Source: Bacillota bacterium (GTDB taxonomy: Bacteria; Bacillota; Clostridia; Lachnospirales; Lachnospiraceae). Taken from it: a DNA stretch of 32,499 nucleotides. The stretch is from the NCBI GenBank assembly GCA_023398375.1, contig JAEWSH010000014.1:1-32499 (forward strand), read 5' to 3'. The position numbers and the translations under genes are program-made. This document shows positions 26,461-32,499 of this stretch, piece after piece; positions within the stretch are counted from its first letter, which is position 1; the number at the start of each line of letters is the position of its first letter. A model generated the notes under the pieces. It ran no database searches. It was not told the origin of the DNA and was given only the letters and a program-made list of their open reading frames with translations.

Positions 26461-27642
26461 ATGGAGCAAGTAACCATTGGAATGGCGGGTGCCGGACGCG
26501 CTACGGAATTGCACATTATGGCATTGAAGCGCTTTTTAGGTGTGCCTGTCAGGTTGAAGACCATCGTTGCAAGACGTAAGGAACAGCTGGAGGAAGCCCA
26601 GCGTCTTTATGGCTTTGAGCAGATTTCGTACAGCTTTGACGATATGATCAACGACCCTGAGATAGATGTCATAGACATCTGTACGCCTCCCTACGCTCAC
26701 GAGGAGATGATAGAGAAGGCTATGATGGCAGGCAAGCACGTGATATGCGAAAAGCCGCTGACGGGCTATTTCGGAACTCCCGGCGATGAAGAGCCTATCG
26801 GTGACAAGGTGCCGAAACGCGTGATGTATCTGAAGATGTTGGAGCAGATACGCTACCTGCGCACTGTTATCAAGAAAACCGGCAAGAAGTTCATGTATGC
26901 AGAGAACTTCGTGTATGCCCCTGCCGTGAGAAAGACCGCAGAGATTATCAAGGCCAAGAAGAGCCGTATCCTGTTCATGAAAGGAGAGGAGAGCCTGAAG
27001 GGATCCAGTTCGCCCGTGGCCGGAGAATGGAGCAAGACCGGCGGTGGCACCATGATTCGTACCGGTGCACATCCTCTTTCGGCCATCCTCTGGCTGAAAC
27101 AGCAGGAAGCCCAAGCCCGTGGAGTAGAGATTAAAGTAAAGAGCGTGCTGGGCGTGATGGATCGGATCACACCCCAATTGAATGAATACGAGCACCGGCA
27201 TATTGCCGCCAGACCGCATGACGTAGAAGATTTCGGGACTATCATACTGGACTTTACCGACGGCACCAAGGCCGTGGTGATAGCTACCGACACCCTGCTT
27301 GGCGGTTCGAAGAACTATGTGGAACTGTATTGTAACGATGCTGCCATCAACTGCAACCTCACCATGTCCAACCTGATGAGCACTTACTTCCTGGATGAGG
27401 ACAACTTGGATGATGTCTATATTTCAGAGATGCTTCCTTCCAAGACAGGATGGAACAACCCCTTCCTGGAGGATGAGATAATACGAGGCTATACTGACGA
27501 GATGCGTGATTTTATGGAGTGCGTGTATTATGACCGTGAGCCTCAGTCGGGTTTCACTTTGGCATATGATACCATAAAGATTATTTATGCAGCCTATATG
27601 TCAGCAGAACTTGGCAACAAAGTGGAACTAAACGCATTCTGA
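26461..27642 (+). CDS. Gfo/Idh/MocA-family NAD(P)-dependent oxidoreductase
   Basis: The protein has 393 aa from ATG 26461 (MEQVTIGMAGAGRATELHIM), 2 bp after the full-length cyclase frame ends. It has a Rossmann domain, DICTPPYAHEEMI, the characteristic CEKPL (EKP at 97-99) and a C-terminal catalytic His region GGTMIRTGAHPLSA. Such enzymes oxidise or reduce hydroxyls of sugars and cyclitols. In the rifamycin aminoshikimate pathway an oxidoreductase of this family (RifL) works with DAHP- and DHQ-synthase homologues, which parallels this gene order. An upstream in-frame extension to 26395 is the tail of the cyclase and not part of this gene. It appears intact. Confidence 0.87.
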   Translation: MEQVTIGMAGAGRATELHIMALKRFLGVPVRLKTIVARRKEQLEEAQRLYGFEQISYSFDDMINDPEIDVIDICTPPYAHEEMIEKAMMAGKHVICEKPLTGYFGTPGDEEPIGDKVPKRVMYLKMLEQIRYLRTVIKKTGKKFMYAENFVYAPAVRKTAEIIKAKKSRILFMKGEESLKGSSSPVAGEWSKTGGGTMIRTGAHPLSAILWLKQQEAQARGVEIKVKSVLGVMDRITPQLNEYEHRHIAARPHDVEDFGTIILDFTDGTKAVVIATDTLLGGSKNYVELYCNDAAINCNLTMSNLMSTYFLDEDNLDDVYISEMLPSKTGWNNPFLEDEIIRGYTDEMRDFMECVYYDREPQSGFTLAYDTIKIIYAAYMSAELGNKVELNAF

Positions 27643-27644
27643 TT

Positions 27645-28679
27645 ATGGATTTCCTGAAGAAACTTCCTACACCGGAAGAATTGGCTAAGATATACCCGTT
27701 GAGTAAGGGAATGGCCAAAAAGAAGTTGGAGCACGATAAAGAGATAAAAAAGATATTCTCCGGGGAGTCAAAAAGACTGCTATTGAATATCGGTCCTTGC
27801 TCTGCAGACAGGATGGATGCCGTACTGGAGTACGCTGCACGCCTTGCAGAGATACAGAAAGAGGTGGTCGAGAATATTCTTATTGTGCCTCGTGTCTATA
27901 CCAGCAAGCCCAGAACCATTGGTAAAGGGTATATGGGTATGATTCACCAACCCTATATCGGGCAGGGTGAAGACCTGTCGATGGGTGTGGCGGCTGTGCG
28001 GAACGTACACCGGCAAGTAGTGGAAGAGACTGGATTGTTCCCATCGGATGAGCTCTTGTACCCTGAAACTATTCACTATCTGGCAGACCTGTTGGGCTAT
28101 GCTGTTATTGGAGCACGTTCGGTAGAGAACCAGCAGCATAGGCTGGTGGTCAGTGGACTAAATATTCCTGTTGGCCTAAAGAATCCCATAAGTGGCAGTA
28201 TCAACGTAATGCTGAATGCCATTGAGACCGCCCAGCATCCGCACCATTTTATTTTCAATGGATGGGAAGTGATGTCAAAGGGCAATGAGTATGCACACGG
28301 CGTACTTCGAGGTTATCTGGAAGAAGGCGGTGCCGCAACCAGAAACTGCGACTATGAGCACCTGTCGGAGATTTGTGACCGTTTCGCAGTAAGGAATGTT
28401 GAAAATCCTGCGGTGGTGGTGGACTGCAACCACAGCAATTCCGACAAGCAGTATATGCGTCAGATAGACAACGCAATGGAGGTGCTGGGCCTGATGAAGG
28501 AATACCCCAAGATTAAAAAATTGGTGAAGGGGCTGATGATAGAGAGCTATCTGGAAGATGGCAACCAGCCCATTGATGGAGGAGTGTATGGAAAGTCTGT
28601 GACTGACCCATGCCTTGGTTGGGAGAAGTCCAAACAACTAATATATGACATTAACGAAAAATTAGAGGGACTGAAATGA
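27645..28679 (+). CDS. DAHP synthase, AroG-like class I
   Basis: This 344-aa protein has the AroG-type signatures: IGPCSADR (49-56, metal-ligand C52), VPRVYTSKPRT (81-91), GLKNPISGS, PHHFIFNG, VVVDCNHSNSDKQ, LMIESYLEDGNQ and YGKSVTDPCLGWEKS. The enzyme joins phosphoenolpyruvate and erythrose 4-phosphate to DAHP, the first shikimate-pathway step. No chorismate-mutase domain or ACT domain is seen. A DAHP synthase within a capsule operon, beside a cyclase of the next step, suggests a dedicated supply of a cyclic intermediate and not general aromatic amino acid synthesis. It might accept a modified sugar phosphate. The stop overlaps the next ATG by 4 bp. Confidence 0.9.
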   Translation: MDFLKKLPTPEELAKIYPLSKGMAKKKLEHDKEIKKIFSGESKRLLLNIGPCSADRMDAVLEYAARLAEIQKEVVENILIVPRVYTSKPRTIGKGYMGMIHQPYIGQGEDLSMGVAAVRNVHRQVVEETGLFPSDELLYPETIHYLADLLGYAVIGARSVENQQHRLVVSGLNIPVGLKNPISGSINVMLNAIETAQHPHHFIFNGWEVMSKGNEYAHGVLRGYLEEGGAATRNCDYEHLSEICDRFAVRNVENPAVVVDCNHSNSDKQYMRQIDNAMEVLGLMKEYPKIKKLVKGLMIESYLEDGNQPIDGGVYGKSVTDPCLGWEKSKQLIYDINEKLEGLK

Positions 28680-28891
28680 GCGAGCGACCGAAGAAGATAT
28701 TCTGTTTTGACAACTACCCGGAGGCGAAAATGGCATTGGGAAAAGTGACGTACCCTGTCATCATCAAGCCATACGAGTGTGAAGACAAGACGTTCTGGTT
28801 TGAAGCGTCGGACTATGGTAAAGCCGGTCAGGTGCTGTATGATGCCTTTGAACACACCCGAAATGGATGGGTGATGATAGAGGAACACTGA
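28676..28891 (+). CDS. Small 71-aa protein resembling part of an ATP-grasp domain
   Basis: This 71-aa ORF overlaps the DAHP synthase stop by 4 bp and ends 2 bp before the MBL gene, so it sits in the operon like a real gene. Its sequence has YPVIIKPYECEDKT, then SDYGKAGQVLYDAF and NGWVMIEEH. By eye this matches the ATP-grasp subdomain in which a lysine (IIKP) and an acidic pair (IEE) bind ATP. The rest of an ATP-grasp ligase, usually 300 or more residues, is missing. It may be a remnant that kept its frame or a small protein with a partner. I do not recognise a family of this size. Confidence 0.5.
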   Translation: MSERPKKIFCFDNYPEAKMALGKVTYPVIIKPYECEDKTFWFEASDYGKAGQVLYDAFEHTRNGWVMIEEH

Positions 28892-28893
28892 GT

Positions 28894-29592
28894 ATGAACT
28901 CTTATAAGGCTTTTATAGAGGAACGCGAGGTGTCAATCTATCGGTTCCCCTATGAGTTGGTGGATTCCAATATGTTCTTTATTCCATCAGGGGACACTGG
29001 GATTGTATTTGACCCAAATGAGAATGAAGAGTTGCTCCGAGTATTTCAGGAACTGGGGACAAGGAGCGTGGAAATAGTCCTTACGCATGAGCATTATGAC
29101 CATACGACGGGGGTAAAGTGGTTACAGTCGAAGATAGAGACGAGACTGTTTTGCCATCGCGCCTGTGCAGAAGCTATTGCCACTGAGAAAGGGAATGACC
29201 CTAAGACACTGGGGTATATACTGACGCTACGTGATGCGGTTGACGGTGGACACAGAAGAGAGAACTTTCTGGCTACCGCTAAGCGGTATATGCTTCGTGC
29301 AGACGAGGCATTTGACGGTGATTGTGGGTTGAAAGTAGGTGAACTGGTTTTGAGATGTCATCCGGCACCTGGGCACAGCCCGGGGAGTGCCTTGTATTTC
29401 TTGGGTGAGACAGCGTTTTTTTCAGGCGATTCCCTTATACAGCATACACCGACCATAGTGCATCTGCCAGGGAGTGACAGAAGAGCCTATAAGCAGGAAA
29501 CCAAGCCATATTTGCGGTCACTTGACAAAGATATGATGGTTTTCCCTGGGCACGGGGAGCCGTTTAAGTTGGGGGAAGCAGAATTCCTTTAA
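28894..29592 (+). CDS. MBL-fold (glyoxalase II-like) metallohydrolase
   Basis: This 232-aa protein has the metal motif LTHEHYDHTTG (THEHYDH at 64-70), a second His in HPAPGHSPGSAL, the bridging Asp in FFSGDSL and a last His in FPGHGEPF, so the two-metal site looks complete. These enzymes hydrolyse thioesters and related bonds. MBL-fold thioesterases that release acyl groups from ACPs are known. With two ACPs and a ligase in the same operon, release or proofreading of an acyl-ACP is a reasonable inference, not a proof. The ATG at 28894 follows the small ORF by 2 bp. A second MBL gene begins beyond the IS element. Confidence 0.88.
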   Translation: MNSYKAFIEEREVSIYRFPYELVDSNMFFIPSGDTGIVFDPNENEELLRVFQELGTRSVEIVLTHEHYDHTTGVKWLQSKIETRLFCHRACAEAIATEKGNDPKTLGYILTLRDAVDGGHRRENFLATAKRYMLRADEAFDGDCGLKVGELVLRCHPAPGHSPGSALYFLGETAFFSGDSLIQHTPTIVHLPGSDRRAYKQETKPYLRSLDKDMMVFPGHGEPFKLGEAEFL

Positions 29593-29603
29593 ATATTGGT
29601 GCT

Positions 29604-29687
29604 ATGAGTAAGAAGATGAAGATTACATTGCTTGCTGCCATGGTGGCAGTTGGTGCTTTGTACATAATTTGTTTGCAATTGATTTAA
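29604..29687 (+). CDS. 27-aa hydrophobic microprotein (tentative)
   Basis: A short ORF, ATG 29604 to TAA 29685-29687, gives a basic N-terminus (MSKKMK) followed by about 20 hydrophobic residues (ITLLAAMVAVGALYIICLQL), like one TM helix or an uncleaved signal. It lies 11 bp after the MBL gene and 12 bp before the IS66 left end. It may be a real small membrane peptide or the start of a gene cut off by the insertion. Nothing else supports it. Confidence 0.35.
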   Translation: MSKKMKITLLAAMVAVGALYIICLQLI

Positions 29688-29699
29688 AAACTAAGATAT

Positions 29700-29720
29700 G
29701 TAAGCACTCACTGTATGGCT
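29700..29720 (+). repeat. IS66 left terminal inverted repeat
   Basis: The repeat begins GTAAGCACTCACTGTA and continues TGGCT. Its reverse complement matches the right end except for one base (T versus C at repeat position 17). Confidence 0.92.
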
Positions 29721-29786
29721 CTTGATTTGTATATCTTCTATTTTTACTTTCGTGACTTAAACTTAAAATTATTCCAAGTCATGAAC

Positions 29787-30137
29787 ATGTCTGAATTCTA
29801 CAGCGATTTTTTATATCGCTATCAAACCGAGGCAGCGCCTTTGAACGTATCTATTGATAGCTTCTGCTTGCGCGAAGGTGTTGAGTACCGCAATTTTATC
29901 CGTTGGTATCGTGATAACAAGAAACGTTTACGCGAAAGTGAAATGGCTGATATTCGTATTAGTGCTATCAAAGTGACCGGAGCTCCGGCATTGACTGCTC
30001 CAGTAAATCCCCCCATTGCTTTTTGCACTGTTAGCGAGTTTCATTTGAAACTTTCCAATGGCATTGAGATTCATAAACCAGATTCCCACCTGGAAGATAT
30101 TACTAACCTTTTAAGTAGTTTGTCACGCGTATGTTAG
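29787..30137 (+). CDS. tnpA: IS66 TnpA-like accessory protein
   Basis: This 116-aa basic protein (MSEFYSDFLYRYQTEAAPLN onward) has a helix-turn-helix-like N-terminal half (SFCLREGVEYRNFIRWYRDN), as in the first ORF of IS66 elements. An in-frame ATG at 29781 is equally possible, while the open frame back to 29715 includes inverted-repeat-proximal sequence and is not preferred. It overlaps the TnpB ORF by 7 bp. In IS66 this protein is needed for transposition, but its exact role is not settled. Confidence 0.82.
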   Translation: MSEFYSDFLYRYQTEAAPLNVSIDSFCLREGVEYRNFIRWYRDNKKRLRESEMADIRISAIKVTGAPALTAPVNPPIAFCTVSEFHLKLSNGIEIHKPDSHLEDITNLLSSLSRVC

Positions 30138-30463
30138 GTTTGAGCTCTCACATGAATTTCTACCTTTGTGAAGGTTTTGTTGATATGCGTAAAGGTATCG
30201 CCACCCTTTCGGAGTTGGTACGCCGTAAATTGCATAAGGATCCTGAGTCGGGTGATGTATTTATTTTCCTTGGAAAAGACCGTCGTAATATAAAGATTCT
30301 GCGCCATGAGTATAATGGATATGTGCTTTACTGGCAGAAACTGAACCGTGAACGCTTCCTTCTTCCTGTTTTCAATTCCGATTTAAACCAATACGAAATC
30401 AGTTGGGATAAGCTTGTAGTGCTTCTTCAAGGCACTGTTCGTAAAGGGCTTTTGGTTGGTTAA
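30131..30463 (+). CDS. tnpB: IS66 TnpB (Orf2) accessory protein
   Basis: This 110-aa protein has the IS66 Orf2 signature FYLCEGFVDMRKGIATLSEL, then DVFIFLGKDRRNIKILR and VLYWQKLNRERFLLP. The length matches the family. It overlaps TnpA by 7 bp, which suggests coupled translation. It appears intact. Downstream, 108 bp lead to the transposase; a 7-bp-stem hairpin with a TTTT loop lies at 30477-30494, without a clear U-run. Confidence 0.92.
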   Translation: MLGLSSHMNFYLCEGFVDMRKGIATLSELVRRKLHKDPESGDVFIFLGKDRRNIKILRHEYNGYVLYWQKLNRERFLLPVFNSDLNQYEISWDKLVVLLQGTVRKGLLVG

Positions 30464-30571
30464 AATGAATACAAAAAACGCTCTTTTGAGTGTTGATTAA
30501 TATGTTGGTTGTCAGATAAACAGCGCAGTTTTTTATTTGCATAATTTATTGAAAATGAGTATATTCACTTC

Positions 30572-32217
30572 ATGCAAGACAAAGATATTATCAACATATT
30601 AATCTCTCAATTACTTTCCAAGGATGATGAGTTACGCCATCAACGTTCCCGTCTGGAGACTCCGTTTGGCTAACTCTGAACAGGAAAAGTCTGATCTGAG
30701 GGAAGCCTTGAAAGCTTTGCAGCAAACTCGTGCGGATGACCTGTTTGAACTTGAAAGACAAAAACGGCAACTTTACGGTAGGAGTTCAGGAAAGGTTAAA
30801 AGCCTGAAGAAGCTACAGGAAAGAAGCGTGAAAGAAGATAAGGATGATTTTGATGGTTTCAATCCCCCTGGGCTTCCTCCTCATGAGGGACATGCCCTCC
30901 TTGATACTATGAGATCATCTGATGCTCTTGTGGGCCAGGCAGCAAAGTCCAAACCCCACCGTTCGGATTATGGCAAGAATGCCACTCAGATAGAATCTAT
31001 CGTGATGCACTACTGTAACCGTGATCAAGTCCCTGCTGATGCCCGCCCAATCGATGTTCGTCATTGGATACTGTATAAAATGGATTGGAATGTGTGTAAG
31101 CATGTTTTCGAAATTCCCAGACTGATTGACTCCGAAGGCGCTATCAGTAACTATTATGCCTCGTTTGAAGGTGATGAAGCCTTGCACCCCTTTGAGAATG
31201 TTCTTCCGGGACATCATGTAGGTATGGATATGATAGCACAGATCATGGTAGATAAATATCAGTATAGCCTCTCTTCGGAGCGGGGTGTAGCTCGTTTTTC
31301 AGATGCCGGTGCAAAGTTTTCCTCTTCCACTGTACTGAGTTGGATACAAAAACACACAGATCTGTTGGGCAAACAGGAAACCCCGTTGCGGAATCTTCTT
31401 TTGAGCAAAGACAGTTTTTGTTCTGTGATGGGACTACTGAACTGGTCAGAATCAAAAACAAGGAAACGGGAAAGATGGAATACAAGAAGCAGTATATCTG
31501 GGGCAGCAAGAATCCGGCCTTGAAGGTTGCTTATTACCTGTATGACCGGGGTAGCCGCAGTATGGCAGTTGCCGAGAACCATTTCAAAGATTTTTTTGGT
31601 AATATTACCACGGATGGTTACAATGTTTATAAACTTTTTGACCGGCATCGAAAGGGAGTTACCCGTTATGGATGTATGGCGCATGTGCGGCGAAAATTTG
31701 TAGATGCTTGAATACGGATGAACGCTCTGTCGAAATAGTGAACCTGATCTCCGAACTTTACTGGATAGAATCTGATTGCAAAATACACTTTTTATCAGAA
31801 GATGAACGTAGAAAGGAACGGCAACAAAGAGCATTACCTGTTCTTGATAAACTTTGGCAAATAATAAAGCCAATTTTTGATGCGACCCAAGATGCTGCAT
31901 CCAATCTCTTTATCAAGGCGATCCGGTATGCTGTTGCCGAATGGGAGTCAATATGCTGCTATGTGAATAATGGTAAAGCAGAGATTGACAACAATACAGC
32001 TGAACGGATGATGAAGCCTATTTGCCTGGGTCGTAACAATTATTTGTTTTGCGGGGCAGAACCGGGTGCAAAGAATACTTCTTTATTATACTCAATTATT
32101 GAGACTTGCAAAATGAATGGGCTAAGGCCTGTTAAATACATTGCGGATGTTTTAAGGAAGTTGGTGGCCGGCGCAACGAATTACGCCGCACTTTTACCTA
32201 TCAATATAGCGAAATAA
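30572..32217 (+). pseudogene. tnpC: IS66 transposase TnpC, broken by three frameshifts
   Basis: The start is ATG 30572 (MQDKDIINILISQLLSKDDE), then the frame stops near 30663; an extra C near 30662 explains the switch (SRLET followed by RLANSEQEKSDL). The second frame runs to about 31420 and contains HHVGMDMIAQIMVDKYQYSL. The third, from about 31420, has CDGTTELVRIKNKETG, TTDGYNVYKLFD and GCMAHVRRKFVDA. A missing base near 31709 moves to the last frame, LNTDERSVEIVNL through NNTAERMMKPICLGRNNYLF to the stop at 32217. The IS66 DDE-type core is therefore spread over several frames. About 545 aa if repaired. Confidence 0.88.
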
Positions 32218-32275
32218 ACATAATTTTTAATCAAAAAATAACTCAAAGTAGGCTAGAGGCGGTGAAAACCAGGTT

Positions 32276-32296
32276 AGCCGTACAGTGAGTGCTTAC
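32276..32296 (-). repeat. IS66 right terminal inverted repeat
   Basis: It ends TACAGTGAGTGCTTAC on the + strand and is the reverse complement of the left repeat at 20 of 21 bases. It abuts the second MBL-fold gene directly, and its GTG at 32285 is in frame with that gene. Confidence 0.92.
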
Positions 32297-32499
32297 GAAA
32301 AACATCCTCAGATTGTCAATTCTGTTTTCACCTCCAATGCGTATATACTGTCTGTTGAGGGGAAAGATGGGCATGTATTGATAGATATTGGGGATATTGC
32401 TCCTATAAAGCAGTGTGTTCAGGAAAAGTGCGGAACGGTACAAGCCTTGTTTCTGACTCATACTCATTACGACCATATTTATGGTATAAAAGATTTATT
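32297..32499 (+). pseudogene. Second MBL-fold hydrolase, 5' end replaced by the IS66 end, 3' partial
   Basis: The frame from 32297 reads EKHPQIVNSVFTSNAYILSV, then HVLIDIGDIAPI and ALFLTHTHYDHIYGIKD, an MBL-fold N-terminal region with the THTHYDH metal motif, and stays open to the window end. It is related to the MBL protein at 28894 but not identical. The natural start is missing, since the IS66 right repeat lies directly before EKH. An in-frame GTG within the repeat (32285) could give VSAYEKHP, so expression from the IS end cannot be excluded. Whether the 3' part is intact is unknown. Confidence 0.72.

Larger units (their letters stand above)
29700..32296 (+). mobile_element. IS66-family insertion sequence, transposase frameshifted
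   Basis: A 2597-bp element is bounded by 21-bp inverted repeats that match at 20 of 21 positions (29700-29720 and 32276-32296). It carries the IS66 gene set in order: a TnpA-like and a TnpB-like ORF, then the large transposase TnpC. The size suits IS66. The expected 8-bp target duplication is absent: TAAGATAT precedes the left end and GAAAAACA follows the right end. TnpC needs three frame corrections, so the copy is probably immobile. It separates the capsule operon's first MBL gene from a second MBL gene. Confidence 0.9.

Noticed and set aside
26536..27219. Long antisense ORF (227 codons) opposite the Gfo/Idh oxidoreductase
   Set aside because: The + strand frame encodes clear Gfo/Idh motifs over the same bases. 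The antisense translation is His/Leu-rich without a recognisable domain and is a shadow of codon bias.
30477..30494. Hairpin between tnpB and tnpC as an intrinsic terminator
   Set aside because: The 7-bp stem has no U-run after it, and the transposase gene must be transcribed through it. At most a weak regulatory hairpin.
31259..31900. Antisense ORF (213 codons) opposite the IS66 transposase
   Set aside because: The + strand carries transposase motifs in three frames over this interval. The antisense protein shows no domain.
1..32499. CRISPR array, tRNA, rRNA, or invertible promoter repeats
   Set aside because: No regularly spaced direct repeats, cloverleaf-like segments, rRNA sequence or paired recombination sites were seen. 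The CPS promoter would be upstream of base 1.

Overview
The window is most of a capsular polysaccharide (CPS) locus from a member of the Bacteroidales, most likely Bacteroides, Phocaeicola or Parabacteroides. The main evidence is the opening pair: the C-terminal end of an UpxY-type NusG-like antiterminator followed by an UpxZ-type protein, which heads CPS operons in this group. Every convincing gene lies on the + strand, many with 2-20 bp gaps or 4-bp ATGA overlaps, so the window reads as one long operon whose promoter lies upstream of base 1. No tRNA, rRNA or CRISPR array was seen.

Layout. (1) 1-770: upxY end and upxZ, then a 216-bp leader with nested inverted repeats. (2) 987-9339: a GT2 glycosyltransferase, a CapE/FnlA-type UDP-GlcNAc 4,6-dehydratase, a DegT aminotransferase, and a heavily damaged acyl-decoration block (two membrane acyltransferases, a GNAT N-acetyltransferase with an 11-G tract, and a 3-hydroxyacyl-CoA dehydrogenase). 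Inside this block sit an apparently intact left-handed beta-helix acetyltransferase and a DegT homologue whose PLP lysine is replaced by arginine. (3) 9336-18800: the AT-rich assembly core, with a GT2, Wzx flippase, polysaccharide pyruvyl transferase, SDR, a ThDP-fold pseudoenzyme-like protein beside a MenD-like enzyme, a GT4 and a Wzy-like polymerase. (4) 18816-20544: a beta-helix acyltransferase, a PglC-like initiating phosphoglycosyl transferase and a PglD-like acetyltransferase. (5) 20581-29592: a more GC-rich block with ACP, FabG-like SDR, FabH-like KAS III, AMP-forming acyl ligase, second ACP, DRE-TIM aldolase, 3-dehydroquinate-synthase-like cyclase (two in-frame TAG codons), Gfo/Idh oxidoreductase, DAHP synthase, a 71-aa ATP-grasp-like ORF and an MBL-fold hydrolase. 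(6) 29700-32296: an IS66-family element with a frameshifted transposase, abutting the 5' end of a second MBL-fold gene that runs off the window.

How it may work. PglC-like initiation, the glycosyltransferases, Wzx and Wzy give a Wzx/Wzy-dependent capsule. CapE plus the first DegT would make an amino-dideoxy sugar. Pyruvyl and acyl groups would decorate the repeat unit. The most interesting part is block 5. It pairs dedicated shikimate-entry enzymes (DAHP synthase and sugar-phosphate cyclase, plus an oxidoreductase) with acid activation, two carrier proteins and a KAS III homologue. My inference is that it makes a shikimate-like or other carbocyclic acid, loads it on an ACP and transfers it to a capsule sugar. 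In this copy the cyclase gene carries two nonsense codons, so the pathway may be inactive unless the stops are read through or are sequence errors.

Many genes here are broken by one-base indels, some at G runs. True decay and sequencing error cannot be separated from this sequence alone.
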